From assembly GCA_032433765.1 (NCBI GenBank), contig JAVIAB010000047.1, positions 364,501-428,500 on the forward strand: a stretch of DNA of 64,000 nucleotides. Direction: 5' to 3'. The notes under the pieces are model-generated. The model was not told where the DNA came from and made no database searches. It saw only the letters and a program-made list of their open reading frames with translations. A program made the translations under genes and the position numbers. Shown in pieces: positions 1 to 12,100 of the stretch (the stretch's first letter is position 1; every line of letters starts with the position of its first letter). This stretch comes from Megaustenia siamemsis (taxonomy: Eukaryota; Mollusca; Gastropoda; Stylommatophora; Ariophantidae).

Positions 1-931
1 CCACTTTCGTCAGTACAAAACCCCACTTGTCCCAATTTACCCAATACAAAATTCCATTTGTCCCACTTTTACCAATACAAAACCCCACTTGTTCCACTTT
101 CGCCAGTACAAAACTCCACTTGTCCCACTTTCGTCAATACAAACCCCACTTGTCCCACTTTCACCAATACAAAACCCCACTTGTCCCACTTTCACAAATA
201 CAAAACCCCACTTGCCCCACTTTCACAAATACAAAACCCCACTTGTCCCAATTTACCCAATACAAAACCCCACTTGCCCCACTTTCGCCAATACAAAACC
301 CCACTTGTCCCACTTTCACAAATACAAAACCCCACTTGCCCCACTTTCGCCAATACAAAACCCCACTTGTCCCACTTTCACAAATACAAAACCCCACTTG
401 CCCCACTTTCACAAATACAAAACCCCACTTGTCCCAATTTACCCAATACAAAACCCCACTTGCCCCACTTTCGCCAATACAAAACCCCACTTGTCCCAAT
501 TTACCCAATACAAAACCCCACTTGCCCCACTTTCGCCAATACAAAACCCCACTTGCCCCACTTTCACGAATACAAAACCCCACTTGCCCCACTTTCACAA
601 ATACAAAACCCCACTTGTCCCAATTTACCCAATACAAAACCCCACTTGCCCCACTTTCGCCAATACAAAACCCCACTTGTCCCAATTTACCCAATACAAA
701 ACTCCATTTGTCCCACTTTTACCAATACAAAACTCCACTTGTCCCACTTTCACCAATACAAAACCCCACTTGTCCCACTTTCACCAATACAAAACCCCAC
801 TTGTCCCACTTTCGCCAATACAAAACCCCACTTGTCCCACTTTCGCCAATACAAAACCCCACTTGTCCCACTTTCACCAATACAAAACTCCACTTGTCCC
901 ATTTTCACCAATACAAAACCCCACTTGTCCC
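1..931. repeat. 31-bp minisatellite, about 30 copies, truncated by the window edge
   Basis: About 30 head-to-tail copies of a 31-bp unit containing ccaatacaaaa and ccccacttg, with two main variants (cactttcrcc and aatttaccc in the middle). Because 31 is not a multiple of 3, several frames stay open for 280-317 codons as an artefact of the repeat. No coding signal is seen. Confidence 0.95.
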
Positions 932-1233
932 AGCTTATGATAACAGCAGAGATATAATAGAAGATTGTCATGGGTCATGATTGATATGTGAGGTGTGTGA
1001 CAAGAGCTGGACAGCTTATGATAATAGCTGAGATAAAATAGAAGATTGTCACAAGTCATGATTGATATGTGAGGTGTGTGACAAGAGCTAGACAGCTTAT
1101 GATAATAGCTGAGATAAAATAGAAGATTGTCACAAGTCTTGATTGATATGTGAGGTGTGTGACAAGAGCTAGACAGCTTATGATAACAGCAGAGGTATAA
1201 AAGAAGAATGTCACAGGTCATGATTGATCTGAG
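932..1233. repeat. 81-bp tandem repeat, about 3.6 copies
   Basis: Copies begin with cagcttatgataayagc at 81-bp spacing and differ by a few substitutions. The array directly abuts the 31-bp array. Confidence 0.9.
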
Positions 1234-1556
1234 GACGCGCTAGAACAAAGTTATGGACTAACCACTTTTGTGAGGAGAGTGTTTTGTCTAACCGGAGATA
1301 GCCTTTAACACTCACCCAGTTACAAGTATTTGATGGATATAGAAGACGTCATGGGAGCAGACTCAGACTGACTAGTCTAGACAGTCTCAGACGTCAACAC
1401 TACGTGGCTGTCAACCAGCACGGCGATAGAGAAAGCAAAAGAGATTTTTTTTATCCAGCCCGATTCACTTTAAACACAACAACTAGATTTACTTGCGTGC
1501 ATTTCTTTACTTTAAAAAAAAACTAAGTTTTAGACAAAAAAAACACATTGAACAGA
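1234..1556. other. Single-copy stretch, no gene recognised
   Basis: Non-repetitive DNA with short A and T runs. No long ORF, splice-flanked exon or transposon motif was recognised. Confidence 0.5.
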
Positions 1557-2001
1557 ACAAGTAATTATCTCCCCTGTTTCACAGAAACATTAAACACAAG
1601 TAATTATCTCCCCTGTTTCACAGAAACATTCAACACAAGTAATTATCTCCCCTGTTTCACAGAAACATTCAACACAACAAATAATTATCTCCCCTGTTTC
1701 ACATAAGCATTCAACACAACAAGTAATTATCTCCCTGTTTCACAGAAACATTCAACACAACAAGTAATTATCTCCCCTGTTTCACATAAGCATTCAACAC
1801 AACAAGTAATTATCTCCCCTGTTTCACATAAGCATTCAACACAACAAGTAATTATCTCCCCTGTTTCACAGAAACATTCAACACAACAAGTAATTATCTC
1901 CCCTGTTTCACAGAAACATTCAACACAACAAGTAATTATGTCCCCTGTTTCACAGAAACATTCAACACAACAAGTAATTATCTCCCCTGTTTCACAGAAA
2001 C
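1557..2001. repeat. 42-bp minisatellite, about 11 copies
   Basis: The unit contains taattatctcccctgtttca followed by an acayaarcattcaac segment, repeated at about 42 bp. Some units lack the four-base caac insertion, so spacing varies from 38 to 42. Confidence 0.9.
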
Positions 2002-2453
2002 ATCATTGCCATGCGAGCTGTGAACCCCCCATTCAATACATCCTTAACCGAGGAGGCTGACGAGAGATACAGACGTAATTTTGCTCACTGGAGAATCCTG
2101 TGATTTTAGAGAAGTGGTCTCGCTCGCAACAGCTGCCAATGTGCGCTTGGTAAACAAACTTCTCTCCTCGTTCCAACCAGTGAAGACAAAATCTCTGACA
2201 CGGAAACTGTGTCCAGCTACCTGTAGGCAGCATGTTAGTGAAACTCCTCATGTTATACTGCTACCGTGTGGCCGTGATCAACGAAGCTGGAGCAATAGTT
2301 AACGTTCTTATCAATTCTAAACACAAACGCTAGGGGAAACTAAACATGTCAAGTTGGATACATCGCTGACCAATGCAACTATAATGAATAGGTGACTCGG
2401 TTGAAACTTTGATTGAAGAAAATAAATTGTTTCTGAGAAAAAAAAAAAAAAAA
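2002..2453 (+). pseudogene. mRNA-like insertion ending in AATAAA and a poly(A) run
   Basis: Single-copy DNA ends with AATAAA at 2421-2426, then 12 bases later a run of 16 A (2438-2453). This is the layout of a reverse-transcribed, polyadenylated transcript. A 73-codon ORF (2081-2302) lies in it; its product is not recognised and no domain is visible. The 5' boundary is guessed from the end of the preceding array, and no target-site duplication was found. It could instead be a real 3' exon with a chance A-run. Confidence 0.35.
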
Positions 2454-2640
2454 CTTGATAGAGATGGAGGTCTAGTGGATGTCTGTTGCCGTTTCATTCA
2501 TGTTCTATCTTGTGCTGGTAGTGTCTTCAGAAGTTGTTTTCTTGATTCATGTCTAGGTCTCATCTTTACAACATGTCTTAGATACTGACAAAATATTATA
2601 TCTTCTTCTATATAATCCATCTTTTCTTTTACCAATTTCT
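2454..2640. other. Single-copy spacer
   Basis: Short non-repetitive stretch between the A-run and the next array. Nothing recognised. Confidence 0.4.
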
Positions 2641-3335
2641 TTTATATAAGCCACGCCCACTTATATATAACCCATATCCTCTCATCTATAAGCCACCTTT
2701 TCTCATAAATAACCCACTTCCTCTTATCTATAAACCACCCTTTCTCATATATAACCCACTTCCTCTCATCTATAAACCACCCTTTCTCATATATAACCCA
2801 CTTCCTCTCATCTATAAGCCACCCTTTCGCATATGTAACCCACTTCCTCTCATATATAAACCACCCCTTCTCATATATAAACCGCTTCCTCTCATCCATA
2901 AACCACTCTTTCTCATATATAAACCGCTTCCTCTCATCTATAAGCCACCCTTTCTCATATATAAACCGCTTCCTCTCATCTATAAGCCACCCTTTCTCAT
3001 ATATAACCCACTTCCTCTCATCTACAAGCCATACTTTCTCATATATAACCCACTTCCTCTCATCTACAAGCCACCCTTTCTCATATATAACCCACTTCCT
3101 CTCATCTACAAGCCACCCTTTCTCATATATATCCCACTTCTTCTCATCTACAAGCCACTCTTTCTCATTTATAACCCACTTCCTCTCATCTACAAGCCAC
3201 TCTTTCTCATATATAACCCACTTCCTCTCATCTACAAGCCACTATTTCTAATATATAACCCACTTCCTCTCATCTACAAGCCACTACTTCTCATATAAAA
3301 CCCACTTCCTCTCAGCTATAAACCACCGTGTGTCT
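2641..3335. repeat. 42-bp minisatellite, about 16 copies
   Basis: The unit carries cacttcctctcatcta and ctttctcatatataa. The plus strand is pyrimidine-rich. Sub-variants (ctataa and ctacaa) cluster in the left and right halves respectively. Confidence 0.93.
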
Positions 3336-3392
3336 CCTATAGGCGACATTAACTTTTCTACAAACCTGCTCATATCTATTGGATCATCGCCG

Positions 3393-4066
3393 ATGAACGT
3401 TTGAACGCTGTGAGCGTATATGAGGTCTTGTCAATGAACGCTGTGAGCGTGTATGAGGTCTTGTCAATGAACGCTGTGAGCGTGTATGAGGGCTTGTCAA
3501 TGAACGCTGTGAGCGTGTATGAGGTCTTGTCAATGAACGCTGTGAGCGTGTATGAGGTCTTGTCAATGAACGATGTGAGCGTGTATGAGGTCTTGTCAAT
3601 GAACGCTGTGAGCGTGTATGAGGTCTTGTCAATGAACGCTGTGAGCGTGTATGAGGTCTTGTCAATGAACGCTGTGAGCGTGTATGAGGTCTTGTCAATG
3701 AACGCTGTGAGCGTATATGAGGTCTTGTCAATGAACGCTGTGAGCGTGTATGAGGTCTTGTCAATGAACGTAGTGAGCGTGTATGAGGTCTTGTCAATGA
3801 ACGCTGTGAGCGTGTATGAGGGCTTGTCAATGAACGCTGTGAGCGTGTATGAGGTCTTGAGAATGAACGTAGTGAGCGTGTATGAGGTCTTGTCAATGAA
3901 CGTAGTGAGCGTGTATGAGGTCTTGAGAATGAACGTAGTGAGCGTGTATGAGGTCTTGTCAATGAACGCTTTGAGCGTGTATGAGGTCTTGTCAATGAAC
4001 GTAGTGAGCGTGTATGAGGTCTTGTCAATGAACGCTGTGAGCGTGTATGAGGGCTTGAGAATGAAC
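3393..4066. repeat. 33-bp minisatellite, about 20 copies
   Basis: The unit (11 codons) contains tcaatgaacgctgtgagcgt. Both strands stay open for more than 210 codons because 33 is a multiple of 3. Variants change gct to gta and gtcaat to gagaat without any protein-like constraint. Confidence 0.95.
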
Positions 4067-4570
4067 GTATGAACGTAGTGAGCGTATGTGAGGACTATAA
4101 TGAACGTAGTGAGCGTATGTGAGGACTATAATGAACGTAGTGAGCGTATGTGAGGACTATAATGAACGTAGTGAGCGTATTTGACGACTTGTCAATCAAC
4201 GTTTGAACGTAGTGAGCGTATATGAGGTCTTGTCAACCAACATATGAACGTAGTGAGCGTATATGAGGTCTTGTCAACCAACATATGAACGTAGTGAGCG
4301 TATATGAGGTCTTGTCAACCAACATATGAACGTAGTGAGCGTATATGAGGTCTTGTCAACCAACATATGAACGTAGTGAGCGTATGTGAGGTCTTGTCAA
4401 CCAACATATGAACGTAGTGAGCGTATGTGAGGTCTTGTCAACCAACATATGAACGTAGTGAGCGTATGTGAGGTCTTGTCAACCAACATATGAACGTAGT
4501 GAGCGTATGTGAGGTCTTGTCAACCAACATATGAACGTAGTGAGCGTATGTGAGGTCTTGTCAACCAACA
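4067..4570. repeat. 31- and 41-bp derivatives of the 33-bp minisatellite
   Basis: Four 31-bp units (gaacgtagtgagcgtatgtg then aggactataat) are followed by about nine 41-bp units. The latter add a caaccaacatat segment to the same gaacgtagtgagcgtat core. One family has therefore spawned three unit lengths in series. Confidence 0.9.
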
Positions 4571-4741
4571 GAGAACTGGAGTCGTCAGTCGCTGGACACT
4601 GCGGAACTTGCTGAGGAGGAGATCTGACCACCTATGGAGATGTTCGGAGTGCAATAATGATGACCCGCAAATAACTCGGCTGATCGGGCCGGAGACAAGA
4701 CAACAATGGAGGAGAAAGTGTTTGGTGGACGTGAGGTAATC
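4571..4741 (+). repeat. Dispersed element sharing a Cys-containing ORF block with 13330-13415
   Basis: About 100 bp here match 13330-13415 and, read on the plus strand, give a similar peptide in both: LLRRxSxHLW, then CSECNxDDPQIT. In this copy the frame continues with QQWRRKCLVDVR to a stop near 4739. Two matching copies suggest a transposon-derived sequence, possibly with a CxxC motif. The family is not identified. Confidence 0.4.
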
Positions 4742-4854
4742 ACTCCTGTGGATAAACAATTTGTGTGGGGTGTAACCGTGACTTTTGTTATCGGTGGGAA
4801 AACTCCGTGAGTTTGTGAGTTAGCAAGAGATGAATTTGATGGTTGTCTGGCACT

Positions 4855-5730
4855 GCTATCATTTCATCTACCATAACTCATCCGCCATAACTCATCCACC
4901 TTAATTCATACACCTCATTTCATATACCATAACTCATCCACCTCATTTCATCTACCATAACTCATCCGCCATAACTCATCCACCTTAATTCATACACCTC
5001 ATTTCATATACCATAACTCATCCACCTCATTTCATCTACCATAACTCATCCACCTTAATTCATCTACCATAACTCATCCGCCATAACTCATCCACCTCAT
5101 TTCATATACCATAACTCATCCACCTCATTTCATCTACCATAACTCATCCGCCATAACTCATCCACCTTAATTCATCTACCATAACTCATCCGCCATAACT
5201 CATCCACCTCATTTCATCTACCATAACTCATCCGCCATAACTCATCCACTTTAATTCATACACCTCATTTCATCTACCATAACTCATTCACCTCATTTCA
5301 TCTACCATAACTTATCCACCTCGTTTCATCCACCATAACTCATCCACCTCATTTCATCCACCATAATTCATCCACCTCATTTGATCTACCATAACCCATT
5401 CACCTTAACTCATACACCTCATTTCATCTACAATCGCTCATCCACCTCATTTCATCCACCATAACTCATCCACCTCATTTCATCCACCATAATTCATCCA
5501 CCTCATTTGATCTACCATAACCCATTCACCTTAACTCATACACCTCATCTCATCCACATCATTTCATCCACCTCATTTCATCCACCATCACTCATCCACC
5601 TACCTCACTCACCTCAACTCATTCACCTCTCCACCAAATCTCATTCATCTCTCCACCACACCTTATTCACCTCTCCAACACACCTCATTCACTTCTCTAC
5701 CACACCTAATTTACTCTCTATCTCTCTCAT
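4855..5730. repeat. Composite short tandem repeat (cataactcatccacc / catttcatctac)
   Basis: Alternating short blocks of cataactcatc, caccttaattcat and cacctcatttcat in irregular higher-order patterns. The right end degenerates into cacctcattcac-type repeats. The plus strand is almost free of G. Confidence 0.88.
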
Positions 5731-5949
5731 TTCATGATCATCTTTGAATTCCATGTTTTCTCTCACTTTCTCTGAAATAGGAGATAGTGGAACAGTGTCT
5801 GTTTTATATGTCAGATATTGCTGCTTCGTGCAAATAAACAATGACACATTTTCACAAAATATAATTCACAACATATAATTCACAACACATAATTCAATAC
5901 TTATAATTCACAACATATTGACATACACGATGTATAAACTATTGCAATG
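5731..5949. other. Spacer downstream of gene A with short ataattcacaac repeats
   Basis: The right part (about 5855-5935) carries a few copies of ataattcacaacat, which correspond in position to the larger 24-bp array downstream of gene B. The left part is single-copy with nothing recognised. Confidence 0.5.
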
Positions 5950-5969
5950 TGGTATTATCAGAATAGACG

Positions 5970-5975
5970 TTTATT
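5970..5975 (-). promoter_or_regulatory. Gene A polyadenylation signal AATAAA
   Basis: AATAAA on the minus strand lies 118 bases after the gene A stop codon. It sits in a block conserved at the same place in gene B (24441-24446), so the 3' end of A should fall near 5950. Confidence 0.65.
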
Positions 5976-6092
5976 ATCGGGAAAACGTTGTCAATACACA
6001 ACAACAACAATAACAACTACAGCAACTCTCTGTATCTGCTCTCCAAACCACTTCTCCAGCGAAGTTTACATGACGTCACTGTGACTAGTCTT

Positions 6093-6117
6093 TTAGCCAA
6101 CGATGACCTCAAGATCC
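6093..6117 (-). CDS. Gene A exon 6 (C-terminal tail and stop)
   Basis: The acceptor attgtctgcag precedes an exon whose first base completes Glu159, followed by DLEVIVG and TAA. Gene B encodes DVEIIVG at the identical place, with the same acceptor and length. The match supports splicing from exon 5 into this exon rather than read-through into the intron repeat. TGACGTCA lies 9 bases upstream of the acceptor (6128-6135). Confidence 0.75.
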
Positions 6118-9100
6118 CTGCAGACAATGACGTCACACATTATAAATAAAGGTTGTTTATGGAGTCGGAGGCAAGGAACAGTTGGACAATCACTAATCAC
6201 TAAAACAGAGATACAACTTCTACTTATCTAATAGTTTCTCACAACAGAGAGGTACAACACCTAACTACTGATCTAATAGTTTCTCACAACAGAGAGATAC
6301 AACTACTACCTACTTCTCTAATAGTTTCTCACAACAGAGAGATACAACTACTACTTACTTCTCTAATAGTTTCTCACAACAGAGAGATACAACTACTACT
6401 TACTTCTCTAATAGTTTCTCACAACAGAGAGATACAACAACTACCTACTTATCTCATAGTTTCTCACAACAGAGAGGTTCAACAACTACCTACTTATCTC
6501 ATAGTTTCTCACAACAGAGAGGTTCAACAACTACATACTAATCGCATAGTTTCTCACAACAGAGAGATACAACAACTACCTACTTCTCTAATAGTTTCTC
6601 ACAACAGAGAGATACAACAACTACCTACTTATCTCATAGTTTCCCACAACAGAGAGATACAACAAGTACCTACTTATCTCATAGTTTCTCACAACAGAGA
6701 GATACAACAACTGCCTACTTCTCTAACAGTTTCCCACAACAGAGAGATACAACAACTACCTACTTCTCTAACAGTTTCTCACAACAGAGAGATACAAAAA
6801 CTACCTACTTATCTCATAGTTTCCCACAACAGGGAGATACAACAACTACCTACTTATCTCATAGTTTCTCACAACAGAGAGGTACAACTACTTACTTATC
6901 CAATAGTTTCTCACAACACAAAGCCACTACATGTACATACTCATCCAATAGTTTCTCACAACACAAAGCCACTACATGTACATACTCATCCAATAGTTTC
7001 TCACAACACAAAGCCACTACATGTACATACTCATCCAATAGTTTCTCACAACACAAAGCCACTACATGTACATACTCATCCAATGGTTTCTCACAAATGA
7101 AGTTGTATTCACGAGAACACATCTCATCGACCCACTGGAGGTTGTTGGACCCGTACATCGCTGCACAATCCTCACCTATTCGATCACGATCAAGGAATTC
7201 CCACTTTAATATTCCAGGAATTTTTGTAATGTAGGGGGTGGGTTGGGGGCGGGGGATTGGATGTATGAGGTTCCTGTCACTACGAGAGAGGTGTATTTTG
7301 TTGTAGTAGAGATTGGATGTATGAGGTTCCTGTCACTACGAGAGAGTTGTATTTTGTTGTAGTAGAGATTGGATGTATGAGGTTCCTGTCACTACGAGAG
7401 AGTTGTATTTTGTTGTAGTAGAGATTGGATGTATGAGGTTCCTGTCACTACGAGAGAGTTGTATTTTGTTGTAGTAGAGATTGGATGTATGAGGTTCCTG
7501 TCACTACGAGAGAGTTGTATTTTGTTGTAGTAGAGATTGGATGTATGAGGTTCCTGTCACTACGAGAGAGTTGTATTTTGTTGTAGTAGAGATTGGATGT
7601 ATGAGGTTCCTGTCACTACGAGAGAGTTGTATTTTGTTGTAGTAGAGATTGGATGTATGAGGTTCCTGTCACTATAAGAGAGTTGTATTTTGTTGTAGTA
7701 GAGATTGGATGTATGAGGTTCCTGTCACTATAAGAGAGTTGTATTTTGTTGTAGTAGAGATTGGATGTATGAGGTTTCTGTCACTACGAGACAGTTGTAT
7801 TTTGTTGTAGTAGAGATTGGATGTATGAGGTTCCTGTCACTATAAGAGAGTTGTATTTTGTTGTAGTAGAGATTGGATGTATGAGGTTTCTGTCACTACG
7901 AGACAGTTGTATTTTGTTGTAGTAGAGATTGGATGTATGAGGTTCCTGTCACTATAAGAGAGTTGTATTTTGTTGTAGTAGAGATTGGATGTATGAGGTT
8001 TCTGTCACTATAAGAGAGTTGTATTTTGTTGTAGTAGAGATTGGATGTATGAGGTTTCTGTCACTACGAGACAGTTGTATTTTGTTGTAGTAGAGATTTG
8101 ATGTATGAGGGTTCGTATCACTAGGAGACAGTTGTACAATGTTGTAGGAGAGATTTGATGTATGAGGTTCGTGCCACTACGAGACAGTTGCACTATGTTG
8201 TACGAGAGAACAAACTTTTAAAGAGTAACTTTTTTTTTAGTAGAATTGATAAAGGAACATCACATGAAATGTGACAAGAGAGAGAGAGAGAGAGACTACT
8301 AAACATAATCTACACAACAAAATCGACATAACTAAACACAAGCCACATGACAACTAAACACAATCAACATGACCACTATTCACAATCAAAAGAACTAAAC
8401 ACAATAAACACAACACAACCAACACAAAAACCGAGAACAATCAACACAACTAAACAAAATCAATACACATAACCGAAATCAAACCAACAACTTCTAAACA
8501 CAATCAACACAACTCCTAAACACAATCAACACAACTCCTAAACACAATCAACACAACTAAAACAATCAACACAACACCTAAACACTATCAACACAACAAC
8601 TAAACACAATCAACACAACACCTAAACATAATCAACCCAACTAAAACAATCAACACAACTAAAACAATCAACACAACTAAAACAATCAACCCAACTAAAA
8701 CAATCAACACAACAACTAAAACAATCAACACAACACCTAAACACAATCAACCCAACTAAAACAATCAACACAACTAAAACAATCAACCCAACTAAAACAA
8801 CACAACCAAAACAATCAACCCAACTAAAACAATCAACCCAACTAAAACAATCAACACAACTAAAACAATCAACACAACTAAAACAATCAACACAACTAAA
8901 ACAATCAACCCAACTAAAACAATCAACACAACCAAAACAATCAACCCAACTAAAACAATCAACACAACTAAAACAAGCAACACAACTAAAACAATCAACC
9001 CAACTAAAACAATCAACACAACCAAAACAATCAACCCAACTAAAACAATCAACCCAACTAAAACAATCAACCCAACTAAAACAATCAACACAACTAAAAC

Positions 9101-12100
9101 AATCAACCCAACTAAAACAATCAACCCAACTAAAACAATCAACCCAACTAAAACAATCAACACAACTAAAACAATCAACACAACTAAAACAATCAACACA
9201 ACTAAAACAATCAACACAACTAAAACAATCAACCCAACTAAAACAATCAACACAAACAAAACAATTAACCCAACTAAAACAATCAACACAACTAAAACAA
9301 CACAACTAAAACAACACAACTAAAACAATCAACCCAACTAAAACAATCAACACAACTAAAACAATCAACACAACTAAAACAATCAACACAACTAAAACAA
9401 TCAACACAACTAAAACAATCAACCCAACTAAAACAATCAACACAACTAAAACAATCAACACAACTAAAACAATCAACACAACTAAAACAATCAACCCAAC
9501 TAAAACAATCAACACAACTAAAACAATCAACACAACTAAAACAATCAACACAACATCTAAACACAAACAAACTACGAGGCGCGTTCAAATGGAAATGCAC
9601 AACATGGGTTTTCTCATATAATAATAAACATAGAAGGATGACATTTATATCTATCTAACTATCTATCTATCTATCTTTTGACCTTTCGAGCCGTAGCCGG
9701 CCCAAAGGGCGTAGACCAAGATACTCCTTCTCTTATCTAATTTTTTTGTCCTAGCAGTTTTCAATTCTTTTAAAGATATTTTATCAAATCTCGCCATTTG
9801 TCTCTGTTCTGTGTAAGCAGCTCTATCTCATTGAGGGAGCCGACTCCTGCTGCTCTTGCATCTCTCATTAATGTTCTTCTCAGTGTCTCTCTGGGTCTTC
9901 CTCTTTTCCTCTTACCTGTTGTTTCCCACATGAGGGCTTGCTTAGCTATTCGGTTATTATCTCTTCTCATCACATGTCCAACATATGACCATGACATTTT
10001 GCGCACTTTAAATATGGTTCGTGTCGCTTGTGTGTCCCAAATTGGACTGCAATCGGTCAAATAATACGACTGCACTAAACCGTTGAAATAGAGTATGTTA
10101 ACAACTTGCGTTATAAGCAGCGAGTTGTAGTATAATTTCTCGTTTTAGAGAAGGAAACTGTTGTGAACATTCACAAGCACCTATGTGATGTGTATGGAAG
10201 TGTTGTGAACATTCAGAAGCGCCTATGTGATGTGTATGGAAGTGTTGTGAACATTCACAAGCGCCTATGTGAAGTGTATGGAAGTGTTGTGAACATTCAC
10301 AAGCGCCTATGCGATGTGTATGGAAGTGTTGTGAACATTCACAAGCGCCTATGTGATATGTATGGAAGATTTGCAATCGATAAGAGCACAGTAAGTCGCT
10401 GGATTAAGAGAATATAAGAATCGGAAAGCGGAGATACGGAGCTTCTTGATCGGCCGCGCCATTGCCACAGCCACCAATAGAGATGTTGAAATGCGCTGAG
10501 GGCATTATTCTTGCTGATAGGTGCATCTCTACTCAACAACTGGCCTTAAAGTTACCAGTCAGCATTGGTAGTTCAAATGCATTTATACAACTCTCGGATT
10601 CTCTAAGGTTTGTGCAAGATGGGTTCCACGAAATCTCACAAATGAGCACCGATTGCAAAGACAAACAATTTCTTCTGAACTGTTGGAGCGTTTTAATGTT
10701 GACGGAGAGAACATTTTTAGCTAAGATTGTTACAGGTGACGAAACCTGGGCACATCATTTGAATTTGTTGGTTTGGTGCAGAAACATGGACATTAGATAA
10801 GAAAACAGAAAAGAAAATTGAAGTCTTTGAAATGTGGATTTATAGAAGATTAGGTAGAATTGAATGGAAAGAAAAGATAACAAACGATGAAGTTTTAAAA
10901 CAACTGAAAATAAAAAGAGAACTACTAAATACAATTAAGACAAGACAAATGCAATTTTTGGGGCATGTTAAAAGACACAACAGCCTACTAAAAGTAATAT
11001 TGGAAGGGAAAATACAAGGTAAAAGAGGCAGAGGCAGACCAAGACTAACATGGACGAGTAACATCAAAAGATGGACAAGTCAATCTATGACAGCCTGCAC
11101 CATCAAAACAATAAACAGAGTAGAATGGCGATCCATGGTAGCCAACCTTCGTTGCGGAGAAGGCACTCAATGATGATGATGATGATGATGGTTTGGTTGA
11201 GTAGCTGCTTTGTAGAAGTGATGAATTTGTTGGTTTGGTTGAGTAGCTGTTTTGTGGAAGTGATGTTACTTATATCATGATAAATGATTATATTGTTGAT
11301 TAATAACGCGAATAGCAGGAACCAACTGTTGCAAAAACACAAGTCAACAATAAATTAATGAAACACGAGAGCAAATAAAAAAGATAGTAAAAGAAAAAAA
11401 AAAACTACCTTGAGAATTGGATTCACTAGGCTGTCCTGAGTGCCAGTTGTAGTACGGGTAGATGTGAGCTCTCGTGCTGACCCAAATCCAGTTGCCCTCG
11501 CTAAATATATCTATACCACCAATCCAGACTCTCGTGGCATCTGTTAGATAAGTGTTGATTTTATAAATTATAGGTAACATAATGATGGTGTTTTAGTGGG
11601 AGACCAAAGGTTAGTTGAAAAGTTTAGTAAATAGAAGCAAATGTGGGAATAGACAACAAACGTTATATCGACCAGACTAGGGGTACACCCAAGCTGGTGA
11701 CTTCTGGTCAGAAACATTCGCTCTTCATCGGCGTTATTAACGACGATCAGGTCGCTGTTACGATGTCTAGTTTTTCATCCGGTGCATCTTTTCGGCCCGA
11801 CACATCCGACCAGGTATAGTTTTGTAGTCACGTTTTATTTGTCCTCTCTCTTTTATATGGACGGCCTGATTAGCTTGTTTCCTAGATCATCAGGATGAAA
11901 TGTTTGTAGGGTCTTGATTAGCTCTGGCTCGCACATCCTGACGTCATCGGTCAGCTCACTGGTTACACTTAGTTCCTGTCCAGACATCGAACACAAGCGA
12001 AACTTTTGACGTCACGCTACCGTGATACAAGCCCTAAACAGTGACGTCACATGTCAATGGTAAAGACCTCAAATGCATATCATGGAAGGAAACATTTCAT

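Larger units (their letters stand above)
9575..10760 (+). pseudogene. Mariner transposon remnant, 5' half, interrupted
   Basis: The 5' end (cgaggcgcgttcaaatgg after TA at 9573-9574) resembles the terminal repeat of the better mariner at 32234. Transposase remnants on the plus strand follow: ETVVNIHK, STVSRWIKRI, DRCISTQQLALKL, LNCWSVLMLTERTFLAKI, and VTGDETWAHH with the first catalytic Asp. Several stops and frameshifts are present. The 3' half, with the second and third catalytic Asp, is missing. A LINE tail is inserted at about 9655-10065 and another LINE abuts the broken end. Confidence 0.8.

Noticed and set aside
27..980. Overlapping ORFs of 283-317 codons
   Set aside because: The 31-bp repeat is read in three frames; the same peptide cycles through all frames.
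3384..4072. Regular repeats resembling a CRISPR array or a repeat protein
   Set aside because: There are no unique spacers between repeats and no cas genes, and the genome is eukaryotic. The same applies to the other arrays in the window.
6892..7158. Exon 5 of gene A as the terminal exon, with four repeats translated before a stop
   Set aside because: Not the preferred model, because a good donor and a conserved exon 6 (DLEVIVG in A, DVEIIVG in B) fit phase in both genes, while B's read-through stops after one unit. Kept as an isoform possibility.
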